This document shows, one piece after another, positions 44,873 to 53,194 of a stretch of 64,000 nt of DNA (positions are counted from its first letter, which is position 1; every line of letters begins with the position of its first letter). The DNA lies in NCBI RefSeq assembly GCF_030167925.1, contig NZ_JASKUT010000001.1, positions 1,302,001 to 1,366,000 of the forward strand, given 5' to 3'. Origin of the DNA: Paenibacillus silviterrae. Lineage in GTDB: Bacteria; Bacillota; Bacilli; Paenibacillales; NBRC-103111. The translations under genes were made by a program, and so were the position numbers. Below the pieces are notes generated by a model. That model made no database searches. It was not told where the DNA came from and saw only the letters and a program-made list of their open reading frames with translations.

Positions 44873-44932
44873 CTAACTCCTCCGTAATGTAAACAAAATG
44901 TAATGTAATTTTTTTCACATACGTTTCAAAGC

Positions 44933-44963
44933 AAAAAGCCGTTAACTAATCAAAGTTACGGCT
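44933..44963 (-). terminator. Rho-independent terminator of the toxin-antitoxin pair
   Basis: AGCCGT and ACGGCT with inner AACT/AGTT form a stem that, on the minus strand, is followed by TTTTTGCTTT. It lies just after the PIN-domain gene stop codon. Confidence 0.75.
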
Positions 44964-44974
44964 CGAGCAAACAT

Positions 44975-45370
44975 TTATATTTTAATTAAAGAAATTTCGA
45001 GTTCATTTTGAATAAAATTCATATCCGTATCTCTTGATACTAAGATAAGTTCATGAACACTAGCTGTCGCGATAATAAGGGCGTCTGGAGTTTTTAACTT
45101 TCTACCCTTGCTGTTCTGGTCCCTGCGGATGGAACCAGCTAATCTGGCTACTTCAGAAGAAACTTCTAAACATCTTTTCGTTGAAAAGAGCTTTTCTGCT
45201 CGAAGTTGTTCTTCCGGCCTAAGCCCGGCAAAAACTTCACATACTGTAATTGTCGAGAAGTAAATTGGTGTTTTATCTCGGGAGGTTTGCTTAGCAAACT
45301 CGATAACATCTTCTTCGTTTATAAGTATTGCAATTGCAATATTTGTATCTAATAAATATCCCCTACTCAT
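44975..45370 (-). CDS. PIN-domain toxin (VapC-like ribonuclease)
   Basis: This 131-residue PIN-domain protein has acidic catalytic residues in YLLDTN, TVCEVFAGL, KTPDALIIATA and SRDTDM, the full four-acid set of VapC-type nucleases that cleave tRNA or rRNA. ATG 45370 overlaps the antitoxin stop in an ATGA arrangement; an ATG three codons earlier is possible. The pair follows the usual antitoxin-first order. It may stabilise the surrounding AT-rich island. Confidence 0.9.
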   Translation of the reverse strand: MSRGYLLDTNIAIAILINEEDVIEFAKQTSRDKTPIYFSTITVCEVFAGLRPEEQLRAEKLFSTKRCLEVSSEVARLAGSIRRDQNSKGRKLKTPDALIIATASVHELILVSRDTDMNFIQNELEISLIKI

Positions 45371-45600
45371 GTACCCCATTCCTCACGCGACCTGTTTACT
45401 TGGTCAAGGAGCTCCTTGCCCCTTTCAGGAGAAAGTGTACCAGCTGCCTCAAGTAAGTCGTCTATGGAGTAGTCCTCATCTTGGGCTTCTACCGTTTGCT
45501 TCTCGAGATCAAACAATACCCGAGTATGTTGTATATTTAATTTTTCAAGAATAGATTTAATGGCAATAGTTGTTTGTTGATCGATTTTTTTGGGGATCAT
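45367..45600 (-). CDS. antitoxin of the PIN-domain toxin
   Basis: This 77-residue, acidic protein is encoded directly upstream of and overlapping the toxin gene. I do not recognise a standard MazE, AbrB or ribbon-helix-helix motif. The C-terminal half (EAAGTLSPERGKELLDQV) is helical and would be the toxin-binding part. GGAGGG precedes the ATG by six bases. The role is inferred from position and size. Confidence 0.75.
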   Translation of the reverse strand: MIPKKIDQQTTIAIKSILEKLNIQHTRVLFDLEKQTVEAQDEDYSIDDLLEAAGTLSPERGKELLDQVNRSREEWGT

Positions 45601-45632
45601 GTGTATCCCTCCGAATAAGTGCTTTTTTATTA

Positions 45633-45659
45633 ATTATAACATAATACTTAGATTTTCAA
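45633..45659 (-). promoter_or_regulatory. possible promoter of the toxin-antitoxin operon
   Basis: On the minus strand TTGAAA (45659-45654) is followed after 15 bases by a perfect TATAAT (45638-45633), about 35 bases before the antitoxin ATG. The spacer is shorter than usual. Confidence 0.4.
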
Positions 45660-45829
45660 TAATGTAATTCAACGAGTACTCCTTCATCTATTTTGATTTC
45701 GAACTTCTCACCGTTTGCCGTTCATGAATGCGTTTGCCTTCCATTATATAATAAATGGAAGCCCCAGCCTTTTGGGCTTCAGCCCGAGCAGATTCTCCTG
45801 CCCTCTCGGATAAATTATGATCGCCTCCA
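45656..45829 (-). pseudogene. frameshifted coding remnant, similar to the remnant near 42 kb
   Basis: One frame reads GGDHNLSERAGESARAEAQK and then GASIYYIMEGKRIHE. After a shift it continues as ANGEKFEIKIDEG and stops. The GEKFE segment is also in the remnant at 41924-42037. It looks like the decayed C-terminus of a secreted or polymorphic-toxin protein. I cannot name it. Confidence 0.4.
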
Positions 45830-45933
45830 GAAACCTGACTAAATCACCGCGGTCAAACTAGATTACCATACTTCATGTCCCTTCTTAACCGATCTGTATC
45901 TCGTTTTGAACTCGGAATGAAGATCCCACCGAT

Positions 45934-46015
45934 TCCCGGGGACGGCACGATAATTATGTCCGTCACGATAACTCGCAAAAGACCAAAACAGAATATATAT
46001 TATGTAACCTATTTT
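45934..46015. repeat. dispersed direct repeat, copy C (5'-truncated)
   Basis: About 82 bases from CCCGGGGACGGCACGATAAT to TATGTAACCTATTTT are nearly identical to copy A at 19534-19613 and are in the same orientation. With copy B it brackets the AT-rich island. Confidence 0.75.
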
Positions 46016-46053
46016 GGGTATCAGGTGTTACCAATAAGAAAAACCTGATACCC
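46016..46053. repeat. perfect 11-bp inverted repeat abutting copy C
   Basis: GGGTATCAGGT (46016-46026) and ACCTGATACCC (46043-46053) are perfect inverted arms around a 16-base loop. It directly follows the repeat element, and neither strand has a strong U-tract after it. It lies downstream of the GH106-like gene and could help end that transcript or be an element end. Nothing else is seen up to 46162. Confidence 0.55.
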
Positions 46054-46162
46054 TCAAATCGCTCGACAGTCGGTGCACAGGCGGCACTTCGAGTGATTCC
46101 CCGAATTCCGCCTCTGCCAAGCAGCATTTGGAACCTTGCCGTTTACCCCCCATTTATACAGT

Positions 46163-49100
46163 TCAGATACGGCCAATCAGTTTCACCTGGCTGAATAGTC
46201 CGTACGGCTGAACGACATAGCCTGAAGTGTAACCTCTGCCCTCCTTGCGGAAGGAGCTCCAGCTTGTAGTCTCCGTATGCCCCTCAGCCTCATGGAAGGG
46301 CCCGAACATATTGCGCGGACTTCCCATCACCTCGATGTCAAGCCGGTTGGCGCCAGGCTGCAAATACGACGTAAGATCGACGCCGTCCGCCGCTTTCCAC
46401 GGCACATGACCGGCGGTTTCACCGTTTACCCTGATTTCGACGGTCGCTGCCGACCACTCGCCGAGCAGAAGCAGCGCCCGTCTTCCCTCCTCCGGTTGAT
46501 AATCGAAATCGGCATGATAAACGATGCTTCCGTTATAATGCGTGTACCCTTGCAAGCACCAATCTCCAGTAAGCAGGCTGTCCGGCTCGGCAATGATGCT
46601 GCGGCTGCGGTCCAGTGCAAACTCACCGATTAGATAGCAATCCTCCAACTCCATTGCCTGATGATAGCTGCACCACAGCTCCAGCTCGTTGACGCCGGAG
46701 CGGATCCCCGACAGACGGACGCAATCCATGGATCGGTCCACGAACCATCCGACCGGTTCGTTCGACTGCTCGATGCCGTTCAGCACGATGCGGAATTGCT
46801 GCGAGTCTTCGACGACAAGCTGAAGCCCGCTCTCCGGCACCGCTGCCACCTCAAAGCTCAGCTTAAGCGAAGCCGTCGTACCGTTGCCGGGATGCGGTTG
46901 ATGACTCCATTTGTAACGCTGAGTGCTACCGTTGTAATAAACCTGCCTCATACCGAGCTTCTCGCGGATCTCACGTTGTGCCTGCCAAATGTCCATCTCA
47001 TCCGACCAGCCGTCTTTTTGCCCCGGTTGCTCGGCTGCAGCTGCATCTTCACTTAGCTGGTAAGCACAGCGGTCAAGCGTCAGCACGTTCGGCTGCGTGC
47101 GGCTGAAGCGGAAGGACGGGCCAAATGCCGTGTACAGCATATCGCCTTTCACTGACGGCAAGGACGGCCAGCCCGTACCCATCGCCTGCGCCCACTGTGC
47201 AGCAGTCTCGGGGCGCTCCCCTGCCTCTGCTTCAGCAGAGTCCGCCGACGGCACGATCACGTACAGCTTCGAATCCGCCGGTCCGAAGCAAGCGTAGAAT
47301 CGGAGCCGGCCGTTCACGTTCTCGGCCTTCACCGCCGTGATTTCGCCCGTTAGCGGGTTCCATTCCTCGACGCGACCGAGCCGATCCGTCTCAATACAAA
47401 CGTCATAGCTCATCTTTCGGTCGTTGTTGACGATAAACATGGAATGAAAATCATCGGCATCCTTCAATAAAGCAAACAGCTCCGGCTGCTCCGACCCATA
47501 TCTGCTGCGAATGCTGACCGTACGGGGCATAATTCGCTCCAGCTCGCGCACAACCGCCTCCGCTCGTTCTACGGCGGTCACACGGGGATGATCGTAAAGC
47601 CGGCTCAGCTCCTCCGCCGATACCGCCCTTCCTTCCAGCATCATTGCCCACGGCGTCATCAGTACGATGCGGCCGCCCGCTTCCGCAAACCGATGCAGCA
47701 GCTCGAACGTGCTGCGCAGCATCGTACGGATCGGCGGCACGACCACCGTTTCGTAGCTTGCCAGCTGTACATAAAGCTTACCGTCCCGGACATCTCCCGC
47801 TTCGGCCATGATCGTTTCGTCGCCCAGGTCGAAATCGTAATGCGAGCCGAGCAGAGTCCGCAAAAAGGAATTAAACGAATAGCCATATGCGTCGATCTCG
47901 GGAATATTCCTGTCCTTACCCCTGGCTGCGCTCCCATAAGGATTCGTTCCAAGCAGCGACCAGGCGGTCGAAGCCGGATGCAGCACAAGAATGTCACGCA
48001 CCGGTCGGCCTTCTGTCGTAACAGCCGCGATGCGGGCAAAGTAGTCTTCGATCAGCCGGTTATATTTCCACCAGCTCGTCTGGTAACCGAAGAAGGGCGG
48101 ATAATCCCGCTTGCGGCAGCCCTTGATTGAATACATTGTCAAATGCTGGCTGCGCAAGTTGACTCCGAGCACATATTGCCAGTCGCCCATCCACTTCTGT
48201 CCCTCGAAGGTAAACTCCCAGCCCGCGCAGCCGTACGTTTCGGAGATGACATAGGGACGGCCGTATTGATTCGCTACGCTAGTACATTGCTTCACGGTAA
48301 GCTGCTCATCCGTCTGCTCACACAGCATATCGATGCCGGGCACATGCTGATACCGGTAATGCGGCATAATCGAGCCGGCTACTCGCGTAGCGACACCAAG
48401 AGCGCTTTCCCATAAATAGTGGCCGGTAAAAGCGAGTCCATTCTCCTCGCACCATTCTCCGAGCTGCCGGGAGTAGGCGTCGCAAAACTGATCCGAAACC
48501 GTCCGCCAGTAATCATGCCGGGCCGCCGGGGACAGCTCCCCGTCAAAAAACAGGTAAGGCACGGTATCGAGCGGATCGTATCCGCGTTTGCCGGCAAAAT
48601 AGTCCGGGAACGAATACGTCCACGGAATCCAGCCGCGTCCCGGCGTATACCGCGAATTGCGGTCGTGCACGCTCGGCTCGTCGGTAAACACCCCGGCGAT
48701 CGTGTTCCCGAAATGCTCGCAGAATTCCGCTTTATACACCTCGTACGTCGATTCGATAAAAGCCCGAATCGTATCTGGATTTAAGTTGTCGGGGGGAGAC
48801 TCGTCATTAAACCATTCGCTTGCGGCCGACACCTCGATCCGGAAGATAAGAAAGACCTCGCCTTCCTTTAACCTGCCTACGCCCGTCTTTCGCTCGCTGT
48901 CAGGTACACGCTCGCAGCGAATCAACTCCAGGCCGTCGATAACGGCGCGGAATACCGCCGCGATACGACCGTCGTTCTCATATTCCCCCGTGGCTACCTC
49001 GAGGGTCAGCCCCTTGGAGCGGAAGGCATCGCCTCTAGCCGGCACGCTGCCGCCCGCCGTTCCCGACGGCCAGCGGTCTTCGTCGTACAGCCACGCCTTC

Positions 49101-49348
49101 ATGCCGAGCTGTCCGGCCTGCTCCACGGCCGTACGGACAGAATCCATCCACGCCTCGCCCAAATAAGGCGTCTCCAGACCATCGCGCGAATGCATGAAAA
49201 ATCCGCCCATTCCTTTCTCATGCATATCGGCTATTTGCCGAACCAGCTCCTCCCGCTCCAATTCGTCGTTCCAAGCCCAGAAAGGCACGGATCTTAGGGT
49301 GATCGCAGGCTCCCGGAACTGTTCCTTTACCCGTTTCCAATCCGTCAC
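46163..49348 (-). CDS. large GH106-like (alpha-L-rhamnosidase-type) glycosidase
   Basis: This is a 1061-residue protein without a signal peptide. The N-terminal barrel opens with PFWAWNDELEREELVRQI and continues with GGFFMHSRDGLETPYLG and AWLYDEDRWPSGTAGG, the conserved opening of GH106-like rhamnosidase-type enzymes. GVFTDEPSVHDR offers a candidate catalytic acid. Galactose-binding-like beta-sandwich modules occupy about the last 250 residues. I place the start at GTG 49348, because AAGGAGGAG lies eight bases upstream. An ATG seven codons earlier contains that site within its own codons and has none of its own. It closes an operon with permeases, so it acts on imported sugar. Confidence 0.8.
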   Translation of the reverse strand: MTDWKRVKEQFREPAITLRSVPFWAWNDELEREELVRQIADMHEKGMGGFFMHSRDGLETPYLGEAWMDSVRTAVEQAGQLGMKAWLYDEDRWPSGTAGGSVPARGDAFRSKGLTLEVATGEYENDGRIAAVFRAVIDGLELIRCERVPDSERKTGVGRLKEGEVFLIFRIEVSAASEWFNDESPPDNLNPDTIRAFIESTYEVYKAEFCEHFGNTIAGVFTDEPSVHDRNSRYTPGRGWIPWTYSFPDYFAGKRGYDPLDTVPYLFFDGELSPAARHDYWRTVSDQFCDAYSRQLGEWCEENGLAFTGHYLWESALGVATRVAGSIMPHYRYQHVPGIDMLCEQTDEQLTVKQCTSVANQYGRPYVISETYGCAGWEFTFEGQKWMGDWQYVLGVNLRSQHLTMYSIKGCRKRDYPPFFGYQTSWWKYNRLIEDYFARIAAVTTEGRPVRDILVLHPASTAWSLLGTNPYGSAARGKDRNIPEIDAYGYSFNSFLRTLLGSHYDFDLGDETIMAEAGDVRDGKLYVQLASYETVVVPPIRTMLRSTFELLHRFAEAGGRIVLMTPWAMMLEGRAVSAEELSRLYDHPRVTAVERAEAVVRELERIMPRTVSIRSRYGSEQPELFALLKDADDFHSMFIVNNDRKMSYDVCIETDRLGRVEEWNPLTGEITAVKAENVNGRLRFYACFGPADSKLYVIVPSADSAEAEAGERPETAAQWAQAMGTGWPSLPSVKGDMLYTAFGPSFRFSRTQPNVLTLDRCAYQLSEDAAAAEQPGQKDGWSDEMDIWQAQREIREKLGMRQVYYNGSTQRYKWSHQPHPGNGTTASLKLSFEVAAVPESGLQLVVEDSQQFRIVLNGIEQSNEPVGWFVDRSMDCVRLSGIRSGVNELELWCSYHQAMELEDCYLIGEFALDRSRSIIAEPDSLLTGDWCLQGYTHYNGSIVYHADFDYQPEEGRRALLLLGEWSAATVEIRVNGETAGHVPWKAADGVDLTSYLQPGANRLDIEVMGSPRNMFGPFHEAEGHTETTSWSSFRKEGRGYTSGYVVQPYGLFSQVKLIGRI

Positions 49349-49373
49349 GCTGTCGTCTCCTCCTTCCATGGAA

Positions 49374-50408
49374 TTAGGCTTCCAGCTCCAGACTCCAGCA
49401 GACGATCCGTTGACGTTTCCATGTGTACGTCACATAGATCCGGTTGCCGTCCGCGATCACCGCGGGGTACGAAAATTCGCCCGGCTCAATCGGCAGCTTA
49501 TACGTCGTATACTCGCCTTCCAGCGCCAGCAGCTCCTCCCACGTTTCTCCGTTGTCTGTCGAGAAGCTGAGCATTAGCGGCATACGAGGTCCCTTGTACA
49601 TGCCGACCGGGTTGTAGGCGAGAACGAGCGTGCCGTCATCCGTCTTCGCCAAATCGATGCCGCTGTTATTGTTCGGCAGATACGTCTTGTAGCAGGTCGA
49701 CCAGGTGCGCCCGGAATCGTTCGAATCGCTGCGATAAATAAATCCGGACGTGCTGCGCATCAGCATATGCACCTGGCCGGGCTCCGATTCCCACGCGGTC
49801 GGCTGAATCAGCCCTGCACCCCGAACCATATGCTTCGCCTTGACCTCTGTCGGCACTTCGTCCGTGCTCCGCACGATCGGGGCCGGCTCGCTCATCGTCC
49901 AGGTCGCCCCCTGATCGTAAGACAAATCGGCGAAGACGCTCCAACCGCCCCTCTCCAGCGAAGCCGGTGCCAGCCATGTACCGTCGTGCAGCTCGATCAG
50001 CTTGTTCTTCACCGGACCGCGGCCCCCGACCCGATCTCCCGGTACAAGCTCAGCCGGCTCGCTCCACGTTTCCCCGTCATCGTCCGAGACGATGACTCGA
50101 GTATACCAATCTGCAATCGGCTTCCCGACCTTATAGTGCAGAACAATCCGGCCTTCGCAACTGCGGAACAATACCGGATTCCAATGCACGAGCCCTTCCT
50201 CGTCAGCCACCTTGTAGGGAGCCGACCAGACGCCGTCGGTCCGCTTTGAGCACCAGATGGCGACATCCGGCTCCCCCTCAAGAGAACCGGCAAAGTAGGC
50301 GACCAGCAGATCGCCGTTCGGCAAAGCAACGACCGTTGACGCATGGCAATTATGAAACGGACGCTCCTCCTCGAATAAAAATTGCTTCAGCTTACTTTTC
50401 AGCTTCAT
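49374..50408 (-). CDS. BNR/sialidase-like six-bladed beta-propeller enzyme
   Basis: This 344-residue leaderless protein has four Asp-box repeats (SDDDGETW, SYDQGATW, SNDSGRTW, STDNGETW), the signature of sialidase-type propellers. Some members are rhamnosidases or rhamnose-glucuronate lyases and not neuraminidases. Because it sits next to a GH106-like gene and in a window full of uronan lyases, a rhamnosyl-uronate activity is as plausible as sialidase. No arginine triad could be assigned with certainty. AAAGGGGAG precedes the ATG. Confidence 0.8.
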   Translation of the reverse strand: MKLKSKLKQFLFEEERPFHNCHASTVVALPNGDLLVAYFAGSLEGEPDVAIWCSKRTDGVWSAPYKVADEEGLVHWNPVLFRSCEGRIVLHYKVGKPIADWYTRVIVSDDDGETWSEPAELVPGDRVGGRGPVKNKLIELHDGTWLAPASLERGGWSVFADLSYDQGATWTMSEPAPIVRSTDEVPTEVKAKHMVRGAGLIQPTAWESEPGQVHMLMRSTSGFIYRSDSNDSGRTWSTCYKTYLPNNNSGIDLAKTDDGTLVLAYNPVGMYKGPRMPLMLSFSTDNGETWEELLALEGEYTTYKLPIEPGEFSYPAVIADGNRIYVTYTWKRQRIVCWSLELEA

Positions 50409-50411
50409 CGT

Positions 50412-51359
50412 TCACACACTCCCCTTTCGTAGGCTCTCATATTGCTCGCGATACTGCTGCGTCAAGGCGTACAGCTGCTCCACTTCCCGGCGGTTCGAAT
50501 AGGTCAGCTTCGTACTGTCCTTGGTCCGCGTATGAAGCCCGACCGGCAAGCCTTCCAATTGCAAATAGTATTTGGCATTCACCGGGTACAGCTGATTTTC
50601 AATCACCGACGATAAGCCGAGAAAACTTTGCAGCCGCTCCGCCGCTTCAGGTAAACGATCTTGTAATTCAATCAGCCTGACATATAAATCCGGGTGAAAA
50701 TTGGCCATAATGCCGCTGTACCCTTGTACGCCGAGCTTTAGGGTCTCCAGCAAAGTGGCCGTATTGGCGTTGTAAATATTCAAGTGGCTGGTTCTTACAG
50801 CATTCAGCTTGAGCCCGATCTGCTCCGTATGGCAGCAGGTATCCTTCAGGAACAGAAACCGGCCCGTATCCGCGCACCAGCCCAGCAGCTCGGGCGAGAT
50901 CAGCCGTTTGTACGGGTATGGGCATTCGTAAATGCCGAACGGAACGTCCGGCACCGCCTGCAGCAGCTTCTCCGCATTCGCCTTCCAGACGTCGTCGGAT
51001 TCCTCCGCCGAGGCAAGCCGGTTACTGACAAGCACAACGGCCTGCACGCCGGTGGAAGCCATCGCCTGCAGCTCCGTAATCTGGTCTGTGATCGAGTCCG
51101 AAACATGGCCCGAAGCGATGACCTGGACGCGGCCTTTCGCCTTTTCCACCACGAAACGGGCGATCGATCTGCGCTCCTCCAGCGTCAGGAAGAACATTTC
51201 GCTCGACTGGCATACGGCGAACAATCCGTCCACCCCCTGCCGAATGTACCACTCGACCAGCTGCTCCAGGGCAGTGTAATCGACTTCGTTCGAATCGGTG
51301 AAGGGCGTAATCATCGTGGGCCATACGCCCTTGTTTATCGTATTCACAGTTGTTTTCAT
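50412..51359 (-). CDS. DapA-fold protein with altered active-site motif
   Basis: This 315-residue TIM-barrel protein has a DapA/NanA layout. The N-terminus is TMITPFTDSNEVDY, the lysine that would form the Schiff base is in FLFLKDTC, and IYECPYPYKR replaces the usual tyrosine segment. The normal GTTGE carboxylate-binding loop reads CQSSE instead. That change predicts either an unusual aldehyde/keto-acid substrate or loss of aldolase activity. GGGAGG lies six bases before the ATG. It is followed immediately by the propeller gene, so the two are likely to be functionally linked. Confidence 0.82.
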   Translation of the reverse strand: MKTTVNTINKGVWPTMITPFTDSNEVDYTALEQLVEWYIRQGVDGLFAVCQSSEMFFLTLEERRSIARFVVEKAKGRVQVIASGHVSDSITDQITELQAMASTGVQAVVLVSNRLASAEESDDVWKANAEKLLQAVPDVPFGIYECPYPYKRLISPELLGWCADTGRFLFLKDTCCHTEQIGLKLNAVRTSHLNIYNANTATLLETLKLGVQGYSGIMANFHPDLYVRLIELQDRLPEAAERLQSFLGLSSVIENQLYPVNAKYYLQLEGLPVGLHTRTKDSTKLTYSNRREVEQLYALTQQYREQYESLRKGSV

Positions 51360-51407
51360 TCATATCCTCCCTATAAGCCTGCTGTAGCGAAGGCGACGCC
51401 GTCTCGC

Positions 51408-51425
51408 CGTCCTCAGGGAAGGACG
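51408..51425 (-). terminator. intergenic hairpin between binding-protein and DapA-like genes
   Basis: CGTCCT and AGGACG pair around a 6-base loop inside a GC-rich 100-base gap. No U-tract follows, so it is more likely a message-stabilising structure after the abundant binding-protein gene than a full terminator. Confidence 0.3.
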
Positions 51426-51458
51426 ACATGCCGGACGCCGCTTTCACGGTTCACCATG

Positions 51459-53105
51459 TTATTTTTTCACGCGCGCCAGTGCCGTGTTATAAATTTTCTC
51501 GATCTCGTTCGCACCGGAATCGCGGGCTTTCTTCATAATCGCGTCGTATTCGTCGATCTTCTTGACGCCCATAATAAACTTGTCGTACTCCTGCTCCAGC
51601 ATCGTATTGAGCGAGACGAGCAGCTCCTTCACGCGGGTCGACTCCTCCTTCGTAAGCGGCGGATCCATATACGGATCGTGGTACGCTTTGTCGTCTGCAA
51701 TGATCTTCCAATATTCCTCATGCAGCGGACTCCAGCTGCCGAGCAGCTTCTCCGCCTGCACCTGCGGATCCATATTGGCGAACCATGGCGTAAAGCTCAG
51801 CTTGCCCGAGCCCAAATCCGAATACATCGCGTAGAACGGGGTCGGCTGTCCATCCTTGAACTTGGAGACATAATCGGCCTTCAGCTTCGGCTGCCCTTTC
51901 TCATCCAGCGTGTGGTGGACGCCTTCGATTCCGTAGCTCATCAGGTTGGACGCCTTCTCCGAATACATCCAATCGAGCAGCTTGATGAGTGTTTCCGGGT
52001 CCTTCGCCTTCGAGCTGATGGCGAACATTTTATCCGTAATCGTAGTTGCATAAAATTCCGCTCTCGCTTTGCCGGTTTTGTTCGTGGGGATCGGAATGAT
52101 TTGGAATTTTCCGTCCGGAACCGCTTTCTTCAGCTGGCTCGTATAATCCATCGAGAAGCCGCTGTTATCCCAGAAGAAGAACGATTTGCCGCTGGTCAGC
52201 TTTTCCGTCCATTGCTGCTGTGTCGCAACCGCGTAGTCTCTATCGAGAACACCCATCGTATATGCCTTGTTGAAATAAGCTAGCACTTCCTTAAATTCCG
52301 GCGTTGCCGGTCCGAAGACGTAGCTTCCGCCTTTGACATCCTTGTCAAAATAAATGCCGTTACCGCCGCCAACCCCGGAGCCGAGCGGGTACGCCATCGT
52401 TTTGAACAGCTGGTGGATCGGGCCGCTGCCTTTCCGCACCGACCACGGTGTCGAATCGGGGTACAGCTTCTTCAGCTCAGCCAATACGTTTAAGAGCTCA
52501 TCAGCCGTTTTGGGGATCGGCAAATTGTGCTTCTGCAGCAGATCCACGCGAATAATCGGACCGAAGCCGTTTTTCAGCTCGTTGCGCCCGATAGCCGGAA
52601 AGCCGTACAGCTCTCCCTCCGCCGTCATCTTGTGGATGTCAGGGTACTGATCCCAGAACTTTTTGAAGTTCGGCATCAGTCCTTTATCCATATACTGCTT
52701 TAGCGGAAGAAACACGCCGACCGATCCGAAATTGTTGACGTCAGCCATATCGATTTGAATAATATCCGGCAGGTTGTTGGTGGCGAGCAGCACTTTTTTC
52801 TTGTCGCTGTAGTTGCTGTTCGGCACCGTTTCAAATTTCAGTTTGATGTTCGTCTGCTTCAATATTTCCTGCTGCACGAACGCCATGTTTTTGACCGGCT
52901 GGTTGGGATGCTCCGGGAACGTGACGACGACCTCGCGCTCCTTCTCCGAGATTTTACCGCTTGCGGCAGGAGTCCCACCGTTCTGCGGGGTGTTGCCGGC
53001 ATTGCCGGACGAACCGTTGTTGCCCTCGGAGCATGCGATGATACTGCCCGACATCATGATGGTTACTAACGATACGGATATGCATTTTGTCCATTTTTTA
53101 TCCAT
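51459..53105 (-). CDS. extracellular sugar-binding lipoprotein of an LplABC-type importer
   Basis: This 548-residue lipoprotein has signal MDKKWTKCISVSLVTIMMSG with lipobox IIAC, then an Asn/Gly-rich linker. NLPDIIQIDMADVNN, GELYGFPAIGRNE and LLDWMYSEKASNLMSYG are typical of Paenibacillus LplA/YtcQ-like binding proteins. It is paralogous to the protein at 57690. It is encoded directly after the LplC-type and LplB-type permeases and so is their likely partner. GGGAGG precedes the ATG. No ATP-binding subunit is nearby; these importers usually share an MsmK-like ATPase. Confidence 0.92.
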   Translation of the reverse strand: MDKKWTKCISVSLVTIMMSGSIIACSEGNNGSSGNAGNTPQNGGTPAASGKISEKEREVVVTFPEHPNQPVKNMAFVQQEILKQTNIKLKFETVPNSNYSDKKKVLLATNNLPDIIQIDMADVNNFGSVGVFLPLKQYMDKGLMPNFKKFWDQYPDIHKMTAEGELYGFPAIGRNELKNGFGPIIRVDLLQKHNLPIPKTADELLNVLAELKKLYPDSTPWSVRKGSGPIHQLFKTMAYPLGSGVGGGNGIYFDKDVKGGSYVFGPATPEFKEVLAYFNKAYTMGVLDRDYAVATQQQWTEKLTSGKSFFFWDNSGFSMDYTSQLKKAVPDGKFQIIPIPTNKTGKARAEFYATTITDKMFAISSKAKDPETLIKLLDWMYSEKASNLMSYGIEGVHHTLDEKGQPKLKADYVSKFKDGQPTPFYAMYSDLGSGKLSFTPWFANMDPQVQAEKLLGSWSPLHEEYWKIIADDKAYHDPYMDPPLTKEESTRVKELLVSLNTMLEQEYDKFIMGVKKIDEYDAIMKKARDSGANEIEKIYNTALARVKK

Positions 53106-53194
53106 ACAAGAACCTCCCTATTGGTGTGTATGTTCTTTGACTGACATGAAGCCTACTTTCTTTGCCAAGCATTCCCCCTCTCGCGTATGCCTTC

